A stretch of 61,583 nucleotides of DNA from Bryobacterales bacterium (GTDB lineage: Bacteria; Acidobacteriota; Terriglobia; Bryobacterales; Bryobacteraceae): assembly GCA_003135055.1 (NCBI GenBank), contig PLDF01000258.1, positions 1 through 61,583 on the forward strand, given 5' to 3'. Made by a program: the position numbers and the translations under genes. Below are positions 35,815-42,945 of this stretch, piece by piece. Below the pieces are notes generated by a model. It ran no database searches and had not been told where the DNA came from. It saw only the letters and a program-made list of their open reading frames with translations. The number at the start of each line of letters is the position of its first letter. Within the stretch, counting starts at the first letter, position 1.

Positions 35815-37305
35815 ATGGACACCTTTCGAACTCGCGACACCGTTTCGCGCGGATACGTCACGATCGTGATTGCGGCCCTAATCGGGCTCTCACCTGCCGC
35901 CTTGCGCGCCCAAGTCAAGCCGGCTGTTAAGGCCCCACCCAAAGTCACGAAGCCAGTGACGCCAGCTAAGCCCGCTGGGCCTGTTAAGCCACCAGTGAAG
36001 CCCCCGGCGCCAACGCACCCTGAGGTGAAGCATCCGACCGAGCCCAGGAAACCCGAGCATCCGTCCGACATAGGTGGGAACGGGCGGAGAACTATCGTAA
36101 GAGAGCGGCCGGATCATTCGAGGGTGGTATCCGACCGCTACGGACATGGCTATATCCAGCGCCCCTACATGTATCACGGCGCGGCATTTGTGCATCGGTC
36201 GTACTACGTGAACGGGGTCGCTTACAGCCGCGTTTACCGGCCATACGTGTGGGGTGGGGTTGCCATGAACGTATATGCGCCTGGTTTTTACTACGCCCCC
36301 GCGTTCTACGGATGGGCTTATAATCCCTGGGCTACGCCGATCGCCTTTGGCTGGGGTTGGGCCGGAAACCCGTGGTACGGGTATTATGGCGGCTACTTCA
36401 CCCCCTACCCGGTCTACGCCAGCCCGTCGCTATGGCTGACCGACTATCTGGTGTCGCAAACGTTGCAGGCGGCCTATGCAGCACAGGCCGCTCAATTGGC
36501 CAACGCCCAGGCCAGTTTCACGCCCATGACGCCCGACGTCAAACAGCAGATCGCAGACGAAGTCCATCGCCAGATCGCTCTCGAAAACTCCGAAGCCGCA
36601 GCCGGCCCCCAGACCGCACCCGATCCAGGTTCTAGCGGAATCGCCCGCATGCTATCCGACAACACGGCTCACGTATTCGTCGTTTCCGCGGCTCTCGATG
36701 TGCAATCGAACCCCGGGGAATGTTCCATCACCGAGGGGGATGTGCTCCGGCTCAGCCCAGGTGCGCGTCCGGATGGATCCACGGCTACCCTGATGGTGCT
36801 GGCGAGCAAAGGTCAGGACTGCCAAAGGGGCGCCACGGTCACGGTTGGCGTCGCGGACCTGCAGGACATGCAGAACCATATGCGCGAAACGCTGGATCAG
36901 GGTCTGGCGGACCTTCAAAAGAAGCAAGGCCAGAATGGAATTCCAGCGGCTCCCGCAGGCGCCACCGCGCCTCCGGTGCAGACCGCGTACGCCGCCATCG
37001 CGCCGCCGCCCGACCCGAACGTAGCCACCGAATTAAGCGCGCAGGCCAAGGAAGCCGACCAAGCCGATCAGGGAGCGCTCCCCGCCAGTCCAAGCGGCCC
37101 GAGCGCCGGACCGAATCCGGAGCCGGTAGCTCAGCAACCCCCTCCCAATTCCAAGAATCCGCTCACTGTGGGTCAGACCCCGGACGAGGTGATTGCGATA
37201 CTCGGGCAACCGGTGAACACCGTCGATGTGGGGCCGAAGAGAATCTACATCTTCAAGGACCTGAAAGTTACCTTCACCAACGGAAAGGCCAGCGCCTTTC
37301 AGTAG
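35815..37305 (+). CDS. Secreted Tyr/Trp/Gly-rich protein with BamE-like C-terminal module (paralogue 1)
   Basis: A 496-residue secreted protein. The signal peptide (SRGYVTIVIAALIGLSPAALRAQ) is followed by a Lys/Pro-rich basic segment (about 35-85), a short RTIVRERPDHSRVVSDRYGHGYIQ motif, an aromatic/Gly region (YAPGFYYAPAFYGWAYNPWA, NPWYGYYGGYFTPYPVYASP), a helical TPDVKQQIADEVHRQIALENSEA stretch, a beta domain (TAHVFVVSAALDVQSNPGEC to ATVTVGVADLQDMQNHMRETLD), a Pro/Ala linker and a final SmpA/BamE-like module LTVGQTPDEVIAILGQPVNT. The aromatic part probably binds carbohydrate or peptidoglycan or packs on the surface; this is inference. GGACGGAGA precedes the ATG. A strong terminator follows. 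Confidence 0.85.
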   Translation: MDTFRTRDTVSRGYVTIVIAALIGLSPAALRAQVKPAVKAPPKVTKPVTPAKPAGPVKPPVKPPAPTHPEVKHPTEPRKPEHPSDIGGNGRRTIVRERPDHSRVVSDRYGHGYIQRPYMYHGAAFVHRSYYVNGVAYSRVYRPYVWGGVAMNVYAPGFYYAPAFYGWAYNPWATPIAFGWGWAGNPWYGYYGGYFTPYPVYASPSLWLTDYLVSQTLQAAYAAQAAQLANAQASFTPMTPDVKQQIADEVHRQIALENSEAAAGPQTAPDPGSSGIARMLSDNTAHVFVVSAALDVQSNPGECSITEGDVLRLSPGARPDGSTATLMVLASKGQDCQRGATVTVGVADLQDMQNHMRETLDQGLADLQKKQGQNGIPAAPAGATAPPVQTAYAAIAPPPDPNVATELSAQAKEADQADQGALPASPSGPSAGPNPEPVAQQPPPNSKNPLTVGQTPDEVIAILGQPVNTVDVGPKRIYIFKDLKVTFTNGKASAFQ

Positions 37306-37322
37306 AAGCGGATGGTTTCAAG

Positions 37323-37361
37323 GCCCTCGGGAGCGCTCAGCGCCCCCGAGGGCTTTTTTTT
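37323..37361 (+). terminator. Rho-independent terminator after paralogue 1
   Basis: Stem GCCCTCGGG (37323-37331) with CCCGAGGGC (37345-37353) followed by eight T residues. It lies 18 bases after the stop codon. Confidence 0.9.
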
Positions 37362-37501
37362 GCCGGGTCGACCCCTCCAGCGGCACAATCGCTATCGCGT
37401 GTCTCGCGGAGCGGCATAACCCTACATTTCTCACCCTACCCCTGCCACTACGCGGCTCCGGCCATGCCCACTCCAGGAAAGCCAAGTGTTCTTGGTGCGA
37501 G

Positions 37502-37542
37502 ATGAGTAGTTTGCCAAAAATTCCACGCTAACCTTTATGAAG
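37502..37542 (+). promoter_or_regulatory. Duplicated upstream motif of secreted paralogue 2
   Basis: ATGAGTAGTTTGCCAAAAAT, TCCACGCTAACCTTTATGAA. Near-identical to 35737-35777, while the sequence just before and after differs more, so the block may be under selection or simply part of the duplication. Confidence 0.45.
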
Positions 37543-37582
37543 ACGGAAGAAGTACAGGCCGTCATCGTAGAAGCGAGTATCT

Positions 37583-39190
37583 ATGAACACCCTTGGAATT
37601 CGCCACACTGCGACACGCGGATGTGTCAGGATAATCGTTGCGGCAGTTGCGGCACTGATCTGCTTATCGCCTGCCGCCTTACGCGCTCAAACCGGCCCGG
37701 CTATCCGACTCCCCGGCGAAAGCTACCAATTCCACTACGGCCCTGACGGGTCGAGAACTATCGTAAGAGAGCGGGCGAATCATTCGAGGGTAGTTTCCGA
37801 CCGTTTCGGACACGGCTACGTCGAGTGGCCCTTTATTTACCACGGCGCGGCATTCGTTAATCGGACATACTACGTGGGCGGGGTCGCTTACAGCCGCGTC
37901 TACCGGCCGTACGTGTTGGGCGGAGTTGCCATGAACGTATATGCGCCGGGCTTCCTCTACGCCCCGGCGTTCTATGGATGGGCTTACAACCCCTGGGCCG
38001 CGCCGATTACCTTTGGCTGGGGTTGGGCCGGTAGCCCATGGTACGGGCATTATGGCGGGTACTTCACCCCCTTCCCGGCCTACGCCAGCCCATCGCTGTG
38101 GTTGACGGACTATCTGTTGGCGCAAACATTGCAGTCGGCCTATCAGGAACGGCCCGCCGAACTGGCAAACGCCCAGGCCAATTTCACGCCTGTGACTCCC
38201 GACGTCAAACAGCAGATCGCGGACGAAGTTCATCGCCAGATCGCTCTCGAAAACTCCGAAGCCGCAGCCAATGCCCATGGCTGGAGGCCGGTCATGCAGG
38301 CAGCCGATTCTTTCAGCGGATATCCGCGCCCGCCAGGCGTCCAAACCGCGCCCGATCCAGGTTCCAGCGGAATCGCCCGCATGCTATCCGACAACATGGC
38401 TCACGTATTCGTCGTTTCGGCGGCCCTCGATGTGCAATCGAACCCCGGGGAATGTTCCATCACCGGGGGAGATGTGCTCCGGCTCAGCCCAGGGGCGCGT
38501 CCGTATCCATCCAAGGCCACTCTAGCGGTGCTGGCGAGCAAGGGCCAGGACTGCCAAAGGGGCACTCGGGTCGTAGTTGGCCTTGCCGACCTGCAAGACA
38601 TGCAGAACCACATGCGCGAAACCCTGGATCTGGGTCTAGCCGAACTACAGAAGCAGCAAGGCCAAAACGGAATTCCGGTGGCTCCCGCAGCCGCGGCCGC
38701 GCCGCCAGTGCAGACCGCGTACAGCGCCAGCGCGCCGCCGCCCGATCCCAACGTCGCCGGCTTATTGAGCGCGCAGACCAAGGAAGCCGACCTCACCGTG
38801 GGTCAAACGCCGGATGAGGTGATTGCGATACTCGGGCAACCGGTGTACATCTCCAATATGGGGGCGCAGAAAATCTACCTGTTCAACACGGTTTGGCGTA
38901 CAAAGGGTCTCGAGGTGACCTTCACCAATGGAAAGGTCAGCGCCGCTCGTCATCCGCCAGCGATTGGAGTGATGCATCGGATGCCGCAGCCACCACCGCC
39001 GCAGCCAAAGATCGAGAAAGGTCTGACTATAGACCAGGTGGTGGCGCAACTCGGCCAGCCGCAAACCATCGCCGCGGTTGGCGAGAAGCAAATCTACCTG
39101 TTCAAGGAGTGGAAGATAACATTTATTGGCGGCAAAGTCGCGGACATCGACGTCCGCGAGCCACCGGGCCCTGTACTACAACTGTTCTGA
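37583..39190 (+). CDS. Secreted Tyr/Trp/Gly-rich protein with two BamE-like modules (paralogue 2)
   Basis: A 535-residue paralogue of 35815-37305. It lacks the long Lys/Pro region: after the signal (VRIIVAAVAALICLSPAALRAQ) the RTIVRERANHSRVVSDRFGHGYV motif follows at once. The aromatic region (YAPGFLYAPAFYGWAYNPWA) and beta domain are well kept. The C-terminus differs: one module LTVGQTPDEVIAILGQPVYI, then a Pro-rich hinge (MPQPPPPQPKIEK) and a second module GLTIDQVVAQLGQPQTIAAV, KQIYLFKEWKITFIGGKVAD. The second module is almost identical to the one ending the protein at 42015-42872. The start ATG at 37583 is preceded by GAAGCGAG; no strong ribosome site is visible. Confidence 0.83.
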   Translation: MNTLGIRHTATRGCVRIIVAAVAALICLSPAALRAQTGPAIRLPGESYQFHYGPDGSRTIVRERANHSRVVSDRFGHGYVEWPFIYHGAAFVNRTYYVGGVAYSRVYRPYVLGGVAMNVYAPGFLYAPAFYGWAYNPWAAPITFGWGWAGSPWYGHYGGYFTPFPAYASPSLWLTDYLLAQTLQSAYQERPAELANAQANFTPVTPDVKQQIADEVHRQIALENSEAAANAHGWRPVMQAADSFSGYPRPPGVQTAPDPGSSGIARMLSDNMAHVFVVSAALDVQSNPGECSITGGDVLRLSPGARPYPSKATLAVLASKGQDCQRGTRVVVGLADLQDMQNHMRETLDLGLAELQKQQGQNGIPVAPAAAAAPPVQTAYSASAPPPDPNVAGLLSAQTKEADLTVGQTPDEVIAILGQPVYISNMGAQKIYLFNTVWRTKGLEVTFTNGKVSAARHPPAIGVMHRMPQPPPPQPKIEKGLTIDQVVAQLGQPQTIAAVGEKQIYLFKEWKITFIGGKVADIDVREPPGPVLQLF

Positions 39191-39240
39191 GAGATATGGA
39201 AAATCTATGAACGCCATTTCCGCGTCGAGATCGGTCCTAC
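39001..39240 (+). repeat. Segmental duplication, copy 1 (matches 42710-42945)
   Basis: Covers the last module of paralogue 2, its stop and the following spacer, up to ATGAACGCCATT, which in copy 2 is the start of paralogue 3. Here that start (39207) leads only to a short dead frame. DNA runs such as GAGTGGAAGATAACATTTAT and GGCGGCAAAGTCGCGGACAT recur with very few changes. Confidence 0.85.
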
Positions 39241-39273
39241 CGGCCTATCTCCGCGATGTCTCACCCTTCACTC

Positions 39274-41187
39274 TCAATTGCCGCTTAACAGCGCCAGCCT
39301 GGCCTTAGCCTCGGCATTTCCGAGTCCGGCAGCTTTCAAATAGCGCTCCTTGGCCTGCTTCAGATCCTTTGCCACTCCCTGGCCGCTCTCATACATCCTG
39401 CCAAGATTGTACATAGCGTCCGCGTTGCCCTTGTCCGCGGCTTTGCCGTACCAGAAGACCGCCGCACCGTAATCCTTGAGAAGACCGATTCCCAATTGAT
39501 ACATCGCGCCCAGATGGAGCATGCCGGACGGATTCCCGGCTTCGGCTGCCTTACGGAACCACGGGGCCGCTTCGCCGGCGTTGTCGTCCAGATAGATCTC
39601 GCCCAACTCATCCATACATTGCGGCTCGCCCAGACTCGCGGCTTGGCGAAATAACTCGATAGCCGCAGTGGGCTGGTGCGCGCGCCATTTGGCCTCCGCC
39701 TCGTCGCAAAGTTGGCTGGCGCGCGGTTCGATTCCGGAACCACCCGGCTTCACATTCAAATACGCCCGCGCCGACACCTTCCCTCCCGGACCCGTTGCGG
39801 TCAGTACGTAGGCCGTCGTCTTCTCTCGCGGCCTGACCTCGAACGTGGACGAGGCCGCTACCTTGCCGATTCCTTGATCCAGCGCCACCTCCGTTGCGCC
39901 TGTCACATCCCAATGCAACGTCGCCGGGGCGCCGGACTCTATCGACGCCGGGTCCACCGTGAATTTCACCACCCGCGGCGGATCGTCCGTCGGATTCCGA
40001 TTAGGCGACAGCACCTTATAAAGAACGAAACCGGCAAGCAGTGCCAGCAGAGCCACGCCGGCTCGCAGCAGGTTGCGGAACCCGCCAGCGGTCCGGCCCT
40101 TGCCGCCTCCAACGGAAAGCCGCGCCGGCGTTCCCGTCAGCGTCCGCGTGGGCTGTTCCCCGTTCGTTTGTGCTCTGCTCGCGTCCTTCGACGACTCTTC
40201 GAGCGCTGTCACAAACTCCGTGCAACTCGGATAACGGTCGCCCGGAAGTCTCGCCAGGCTCCGGTGCAAAACCACATCCACCGCCGCCGGCAGCTCCGGA
40301 TTAACGGCCCGAGCCGAAGGCCGATCCGCATATACGATCATGTGAGTCAGCGCCGGTAAAGAATCCGCCTCGAACGGCCGGCTTCCGGTCAATAACTCGT
40401 AAGCCACGACCGCAAGTGAAAACTGGTCCGACCGGCCATCCGAGGGCAGCGCCTCAATCTGCTCGGGCGACATATAGCTGGGCGTTCCCATCACCACGCT
40501 AGTCAGAGTTTGGCGCTCCGCGGATGCAATCTTCGCGATACCGAAATCGGCTACCTTTACCGTGACGCCTTTATCGAGCAGTATGTTTGCAGGCTTGATA
40601 TCCCGGTGTACCACTCCGTTCCGGTGCGCGTAATCGAGCGCGGCGGCTGCCTGCCGTAGAATCTCGAACGCCTCGGCGCGCGGGATCTTCCTGCCCGACG
40701 CGAGCTCGTGATAAAGCGAAACCCCTTCTACGTACTCCATGGCAATGAACGCCAAGTCGCCTTCCTGGCCCACGTCGAAGACAATCACAATACCCGGATG
40801 AGAGAGTGTGCCGGCCGAGCGCGCCTCGCGGATTAACCGGTCCCGCAGAAACTTGGCCTTGCCCGCATCCGCGAAATCCTGAAGATTGATGACCTTGACG
40901 GCAACTTTCCGGCCGATCAGCGGATCGAACGCCTCATAGACGATGCCCATGGCCCCACGGCCGAGTTCGCCAGTGACCAGATAGCGGCCGATGCGCTGCG
41001 AGAGGTGCGCGTCGTCTTCCAGAAAGGATTGCGAGCCGCGACGCGCTTCCAGAAGCCGATTGACTGCCTGCAAAACTTCCGCTTCGCCTTTGCCCGCCGA
41101 CTGAAGAAACGCGGGCCTCTCGGCTTCAGGCTTCTCCAGGGCTTCCTCGAAGAGCTTTCGTACTCGCGCATGAAGTTCCGGCGCCAT
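39274..41187 (-). CDS. Membrane Ser/Thr protein kinase with Ig-like domain and Sel1 repeats (copy B)
   Basis: A 637-residue paralogue of kinase A with the same order: N-terminal helices, kinase domain (GELGRGAMGIVYEAFDPLIG, VVHRDIKPANILLDKG, DFGIAK), a transmembrane helix (LLRAGVALLALLAGFVLYKV), an Ig-like module (FTVDPASIESGAPATLHWDV, YVLTATGPGGKV) and Sel1 repeats (CMDELGEIYLDDNAGEAAPW, GMLHLGAMYQLGIG, AMYNLGRMYESGQG). The KVTPP linker of copy A is missing. The start lies 6 bases after the sigma factor stop, so both are one transcript. Kinase and sigma factor therefore probably act in one signalling path; whether the kinase phosphorylates the sigma factor is unknown. Confidence 0.92.
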   Translation of the reverse strand: MAPELHARVRKLFEEALEKPEAERPAFLQSAGKGEAEVLQAVNRLLEARRGSQSFLEDDAHLSQRIGRYLVTGELGRGAMGIVYEAFDPLIGRKVAVKVINLQDFADAGKAKFLRDRLIREARSAGTLSHPGIVIVFDVGQEGDLAFIAMEYVEGVSLYHELASGRKIPRAEAFEILRQAAAALDYAHRNGVVHRDIKPANILLDKGVTVKVADFGIAKIASAERQTLTSVVMGTPSYMSPEQIEALPSDGRSDQFSLAVVAYELLTGSRPFEADSLPALTHMIVYADRPSARAVNPELPAAVDVVLHRSLARLPGDRYPSCTEFVTALEESSKDASRAQTNGEQPTRTLTGTPARLSVGGGKGRTAGGFRNLLRAGVALLALLAGFVLYKVLSPNRNPTDDPPRVVKFTVDPASIESGAPATLHWDVTGATEVALDQGIGKVAASSTFEVRPREKTTAYVLTATGPGGKVSARAYLNVKPGGSGIEPRASQLCDEAEAKWRAHQPTAAIELFRQAASLGEPQCMDELGEIYLDDNAGEAAPWFRKAAEAGNPSGMLHLGAMYQLGIGLLKDYGAAVFWYGKAADKGNADAMYNLGRMYESGQGVAKDLKQAKERYLKAAGLGNAEAKARLALLSGN

Positions 41188-41193
41188 GGCGCT

Positions 41194-41793
41194 TTAGGGC
41201 TCGCGCTTCCCTTGCATGTGGTCGAACAACCAGGACCGGGCGAACTCCCATTCGCGCCGCACCGTGGCCAGAGAAACGCCTAACGCCTCAACCACTTCTT
41301 TGTCGGTATAGCCGCCGAAGTAGCGAAGCTCCACCACCTTGGCGGCCCGCGGTTCCAGCCGCTCCAGCGCCTTCAGAGACTCATCGAGTAAGATCACGTC
41401 GATGCTTCGCTCGGCGGCGGCGATCTGCAGCTTGTCCAGCTCCACTTTGATGGCGGATCCGCCGCGCCTTTGCGCGCCGCTCGAACGCGCGTGATCCACC
41501 AGGATGCGGCGCATCTGTCGACTGGCCACCGCGAAGAAGTGCCCGCGGTTTTGGATCTCCAGCGATTCGGAGCCGGCGAGGCGCATGTAGGCCTCATGAA
41601 CCAGGGCCGTGGTCTGCAGCGTATGCCCTTCCCGCTCATGCCGCATCTCGCGGGAAGCGATGCGATGGAGTTCCTCGTAAACCAGACCGGCCACTTCGTC
41701 GCCCGCTTCCCGGTCGCCGCCGCGCATCCGGTTCAGGAGGGCTGTGACATTTGACGGTTCAGGCTCTTCCGCCTTTTTGGGGTCCGTACCCAC
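41194..41793 (-). CDS. ECF-subfamily RNA polymerase sigma factor
   Basis: A 199-residue sigma factor. Region 2 covers VTALLNRMRGGDREAGDEVAGLVYEELHRIASREMRH, LQTTALVHEAYMRLAG and FFAVASRQMRRILVDHARS; region 4 covers LEPRAAKVVELRYFGGYTDKEVVEALGVSLATVRREWEFARSWLF. It matches the acidobacterial/planctomycete ECF type that is usually linked to Ser/Thr kinases and has no classic anti-sigma partner. The start is GTG at 41793. It is divergent from the secreted-protein gene at 42015; the 220-base gap contains TATAAT at 41942-41947. Target genes probably include the neighbouring secreted proteins, by inference from position. Confidence 0.93.
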   Translation of the reverse strand: MGTDPKKAEEPEPSNVTALLNRMRGGDREAGDEVAGLVYEELHRIASREMRHEREGHTLQTTALVHEAYMRLAGSESLEIQNRGHFFAVASRQMRRILVDHARSSGAQRRGGSAIKVELDKLQIAAAERSIDVILLDESLKALERLEPRAAKVVELRYFGGYTDKEVVEALGVSLATVRREWEFARSWLFDHMQGKREP

Positions 41794-42014
41794 TTTGAAT
41801 CAGTATATATCCGGGCCACGCGGTTTTTTTTCACGAACCATGAGTATTTTCTCAGACATCCTCCGCTATCTATATTGAAGGGAGTAATCGGCTAGTCACC
41901 GAAACGTGGACAGGGCCATAGTATTCCGAAAAGCTAAGGGCTATAATAACGTGACTCAGTTTCCAGACTGAGGGCTCCAAACGGAATGCCGCGAATGTGA
42001 GGAAGGATACTCTG

Positions 42015-42872
42015 ATGCGAACCACCATATTGGCTACAGTATTGATAACAGGGCTCTTAACGCCAGCTCTGTTGGCGGACTGGCAAGATCAAGCCCCCAA
42101 GGGAAGTCTTATCAATCAACTGCAGACCGCCTATCCGCTGACCATAATGGACGCCACCGGCTTCAAGGTTTCGAAATCGGGTACTACCCTCGAGATCCAG
42201 TTGGATGGCATACAGGCGAACCCAGTCAAATCGTCCCCTTTTCAAAATGTATTCGAGGACGGGGCGGTCGGCACAGGGGGGCGGACGATTCCCGGAGTAA
42301 CCATTCCCAAGAGCCCCTTCGGCCCGAAGCCCCGAGTTTTGGCGGCCAAAGAGAAAGTCTACCTGCTGGGGATGGAAGTCAAGAGCGATGCGATCGTGAT
42401 GACCGTGCAGACGTGCGGCTCGTGCGATCCCGCCGCGGTGGACCCTTCCCATAAGCCATACCGGGCGGCGATTTCGTTCAAGTTTATCAAAGGTTTTTTG
42501 GCCGCTACCGACTTGAAACACGTTCAGGATTCGATTGGCGCACTGCTGCTGGTCCCCGACGCCGGAGCCGCGCAACCGGCTGCGGACGCTGCGCCACAGA
42601 ACGCGCAGCAGAACCAGCAGACGCAGGCACAGCCGCCGCCGGCCCAGGCGGCAGCGCCGGACCCGCCTGTTAAGTTTAAGCCGATCGAGGAGCCAGCGCC
42701 TCCACCACCGCCGCAGCCAAAGCTTGAGAAAGGTCTGACTATCGACCAAGTGGTGGCGCAGCTCGGCCAGCCGCAAACCACCGCCACGGTTGGCGATAAG
42801 CAAATCTACCTGTTCAAGGAGTGGAAAATAACATTTATTGGCGGCAAGGTGGCGGACATCGACGTCCGCTAG
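42015..42872 (+). CDS. Secreted protein ending in a BamE-like module
   Basis: A 285-residue protein with signal peptide MRTTILATVLITGLLTPALLA. An N-terminal beta domain of about 160 residues (LINQLQTAYPLTIMDATGFK, VYLLGMEVKSDAIVMTVQTC) has no family I recognise. A Gln/Pro/Ala-rich linker leads to PPPPPQPKLEKGLTIDQVVA and a BamE-like module, nearly identical to the second module of paralogue 2. I chose the ATG at 42015 since AGGAAGGA lies 7 bases upstream; a GTG at 41997 would add six residues. Paralogue 3 starts 48 bases after the stop, so they may share a transcript divergent from the sigma gene. Confidence 0.82.
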   Translation: MRTTILATVLITGLLTPALLADWQDQAPKGSLINQLQTAYPLTIMDATGFKVSKSGTTLEIQLDGIQANPVKSSPFQNVFEDGAVGTGGRTIPGVTIPKSPFGPKPRVLAAKEKVYLLGMEVKSDAIVMTVQTCGSCDPAAVDPSHKPYRAAISFKFIKGFLAATDLKHVQDSIGALLLVPDAGAAQPAADAAPQNAQQNQQTQAQPPPAQAAAPDPPVKFKPIEEPAPPPPPQPKLEKGLTIDQVVAQLGQPQTTATVGDKQIYLFKEWKITFIGGKVADIDVR

Positions 42873-42945
42873 CCGTCGGGCATTGTACTAGAAACTGTTT
42901 CGGAGAGACATGGAGAATCTATGAACGCCATTGGGTTTCGTCACA
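42710..42945 (+). repeat. Segmental duplication, copy 2 (matches 39001-39240)
   Basis: Includes the last module, stop codon, and spacer up to ATGAACGCCATT at 42921. In this copy the ATG opens the intact paralogue 3. Confidence 0.85.

Noticed and set aside
37366..37388. GTCGACCCCTCCAGCGGCAC resembling the 3' end of the sortilin-like gene
   Set aside because: Only about seven codons match; too short to call a gene fragment.
41942..41947. TATAAT as the promoter of the 42015 gene
   Set aside because: No matching -35 box at a proper distance; left as a note only.
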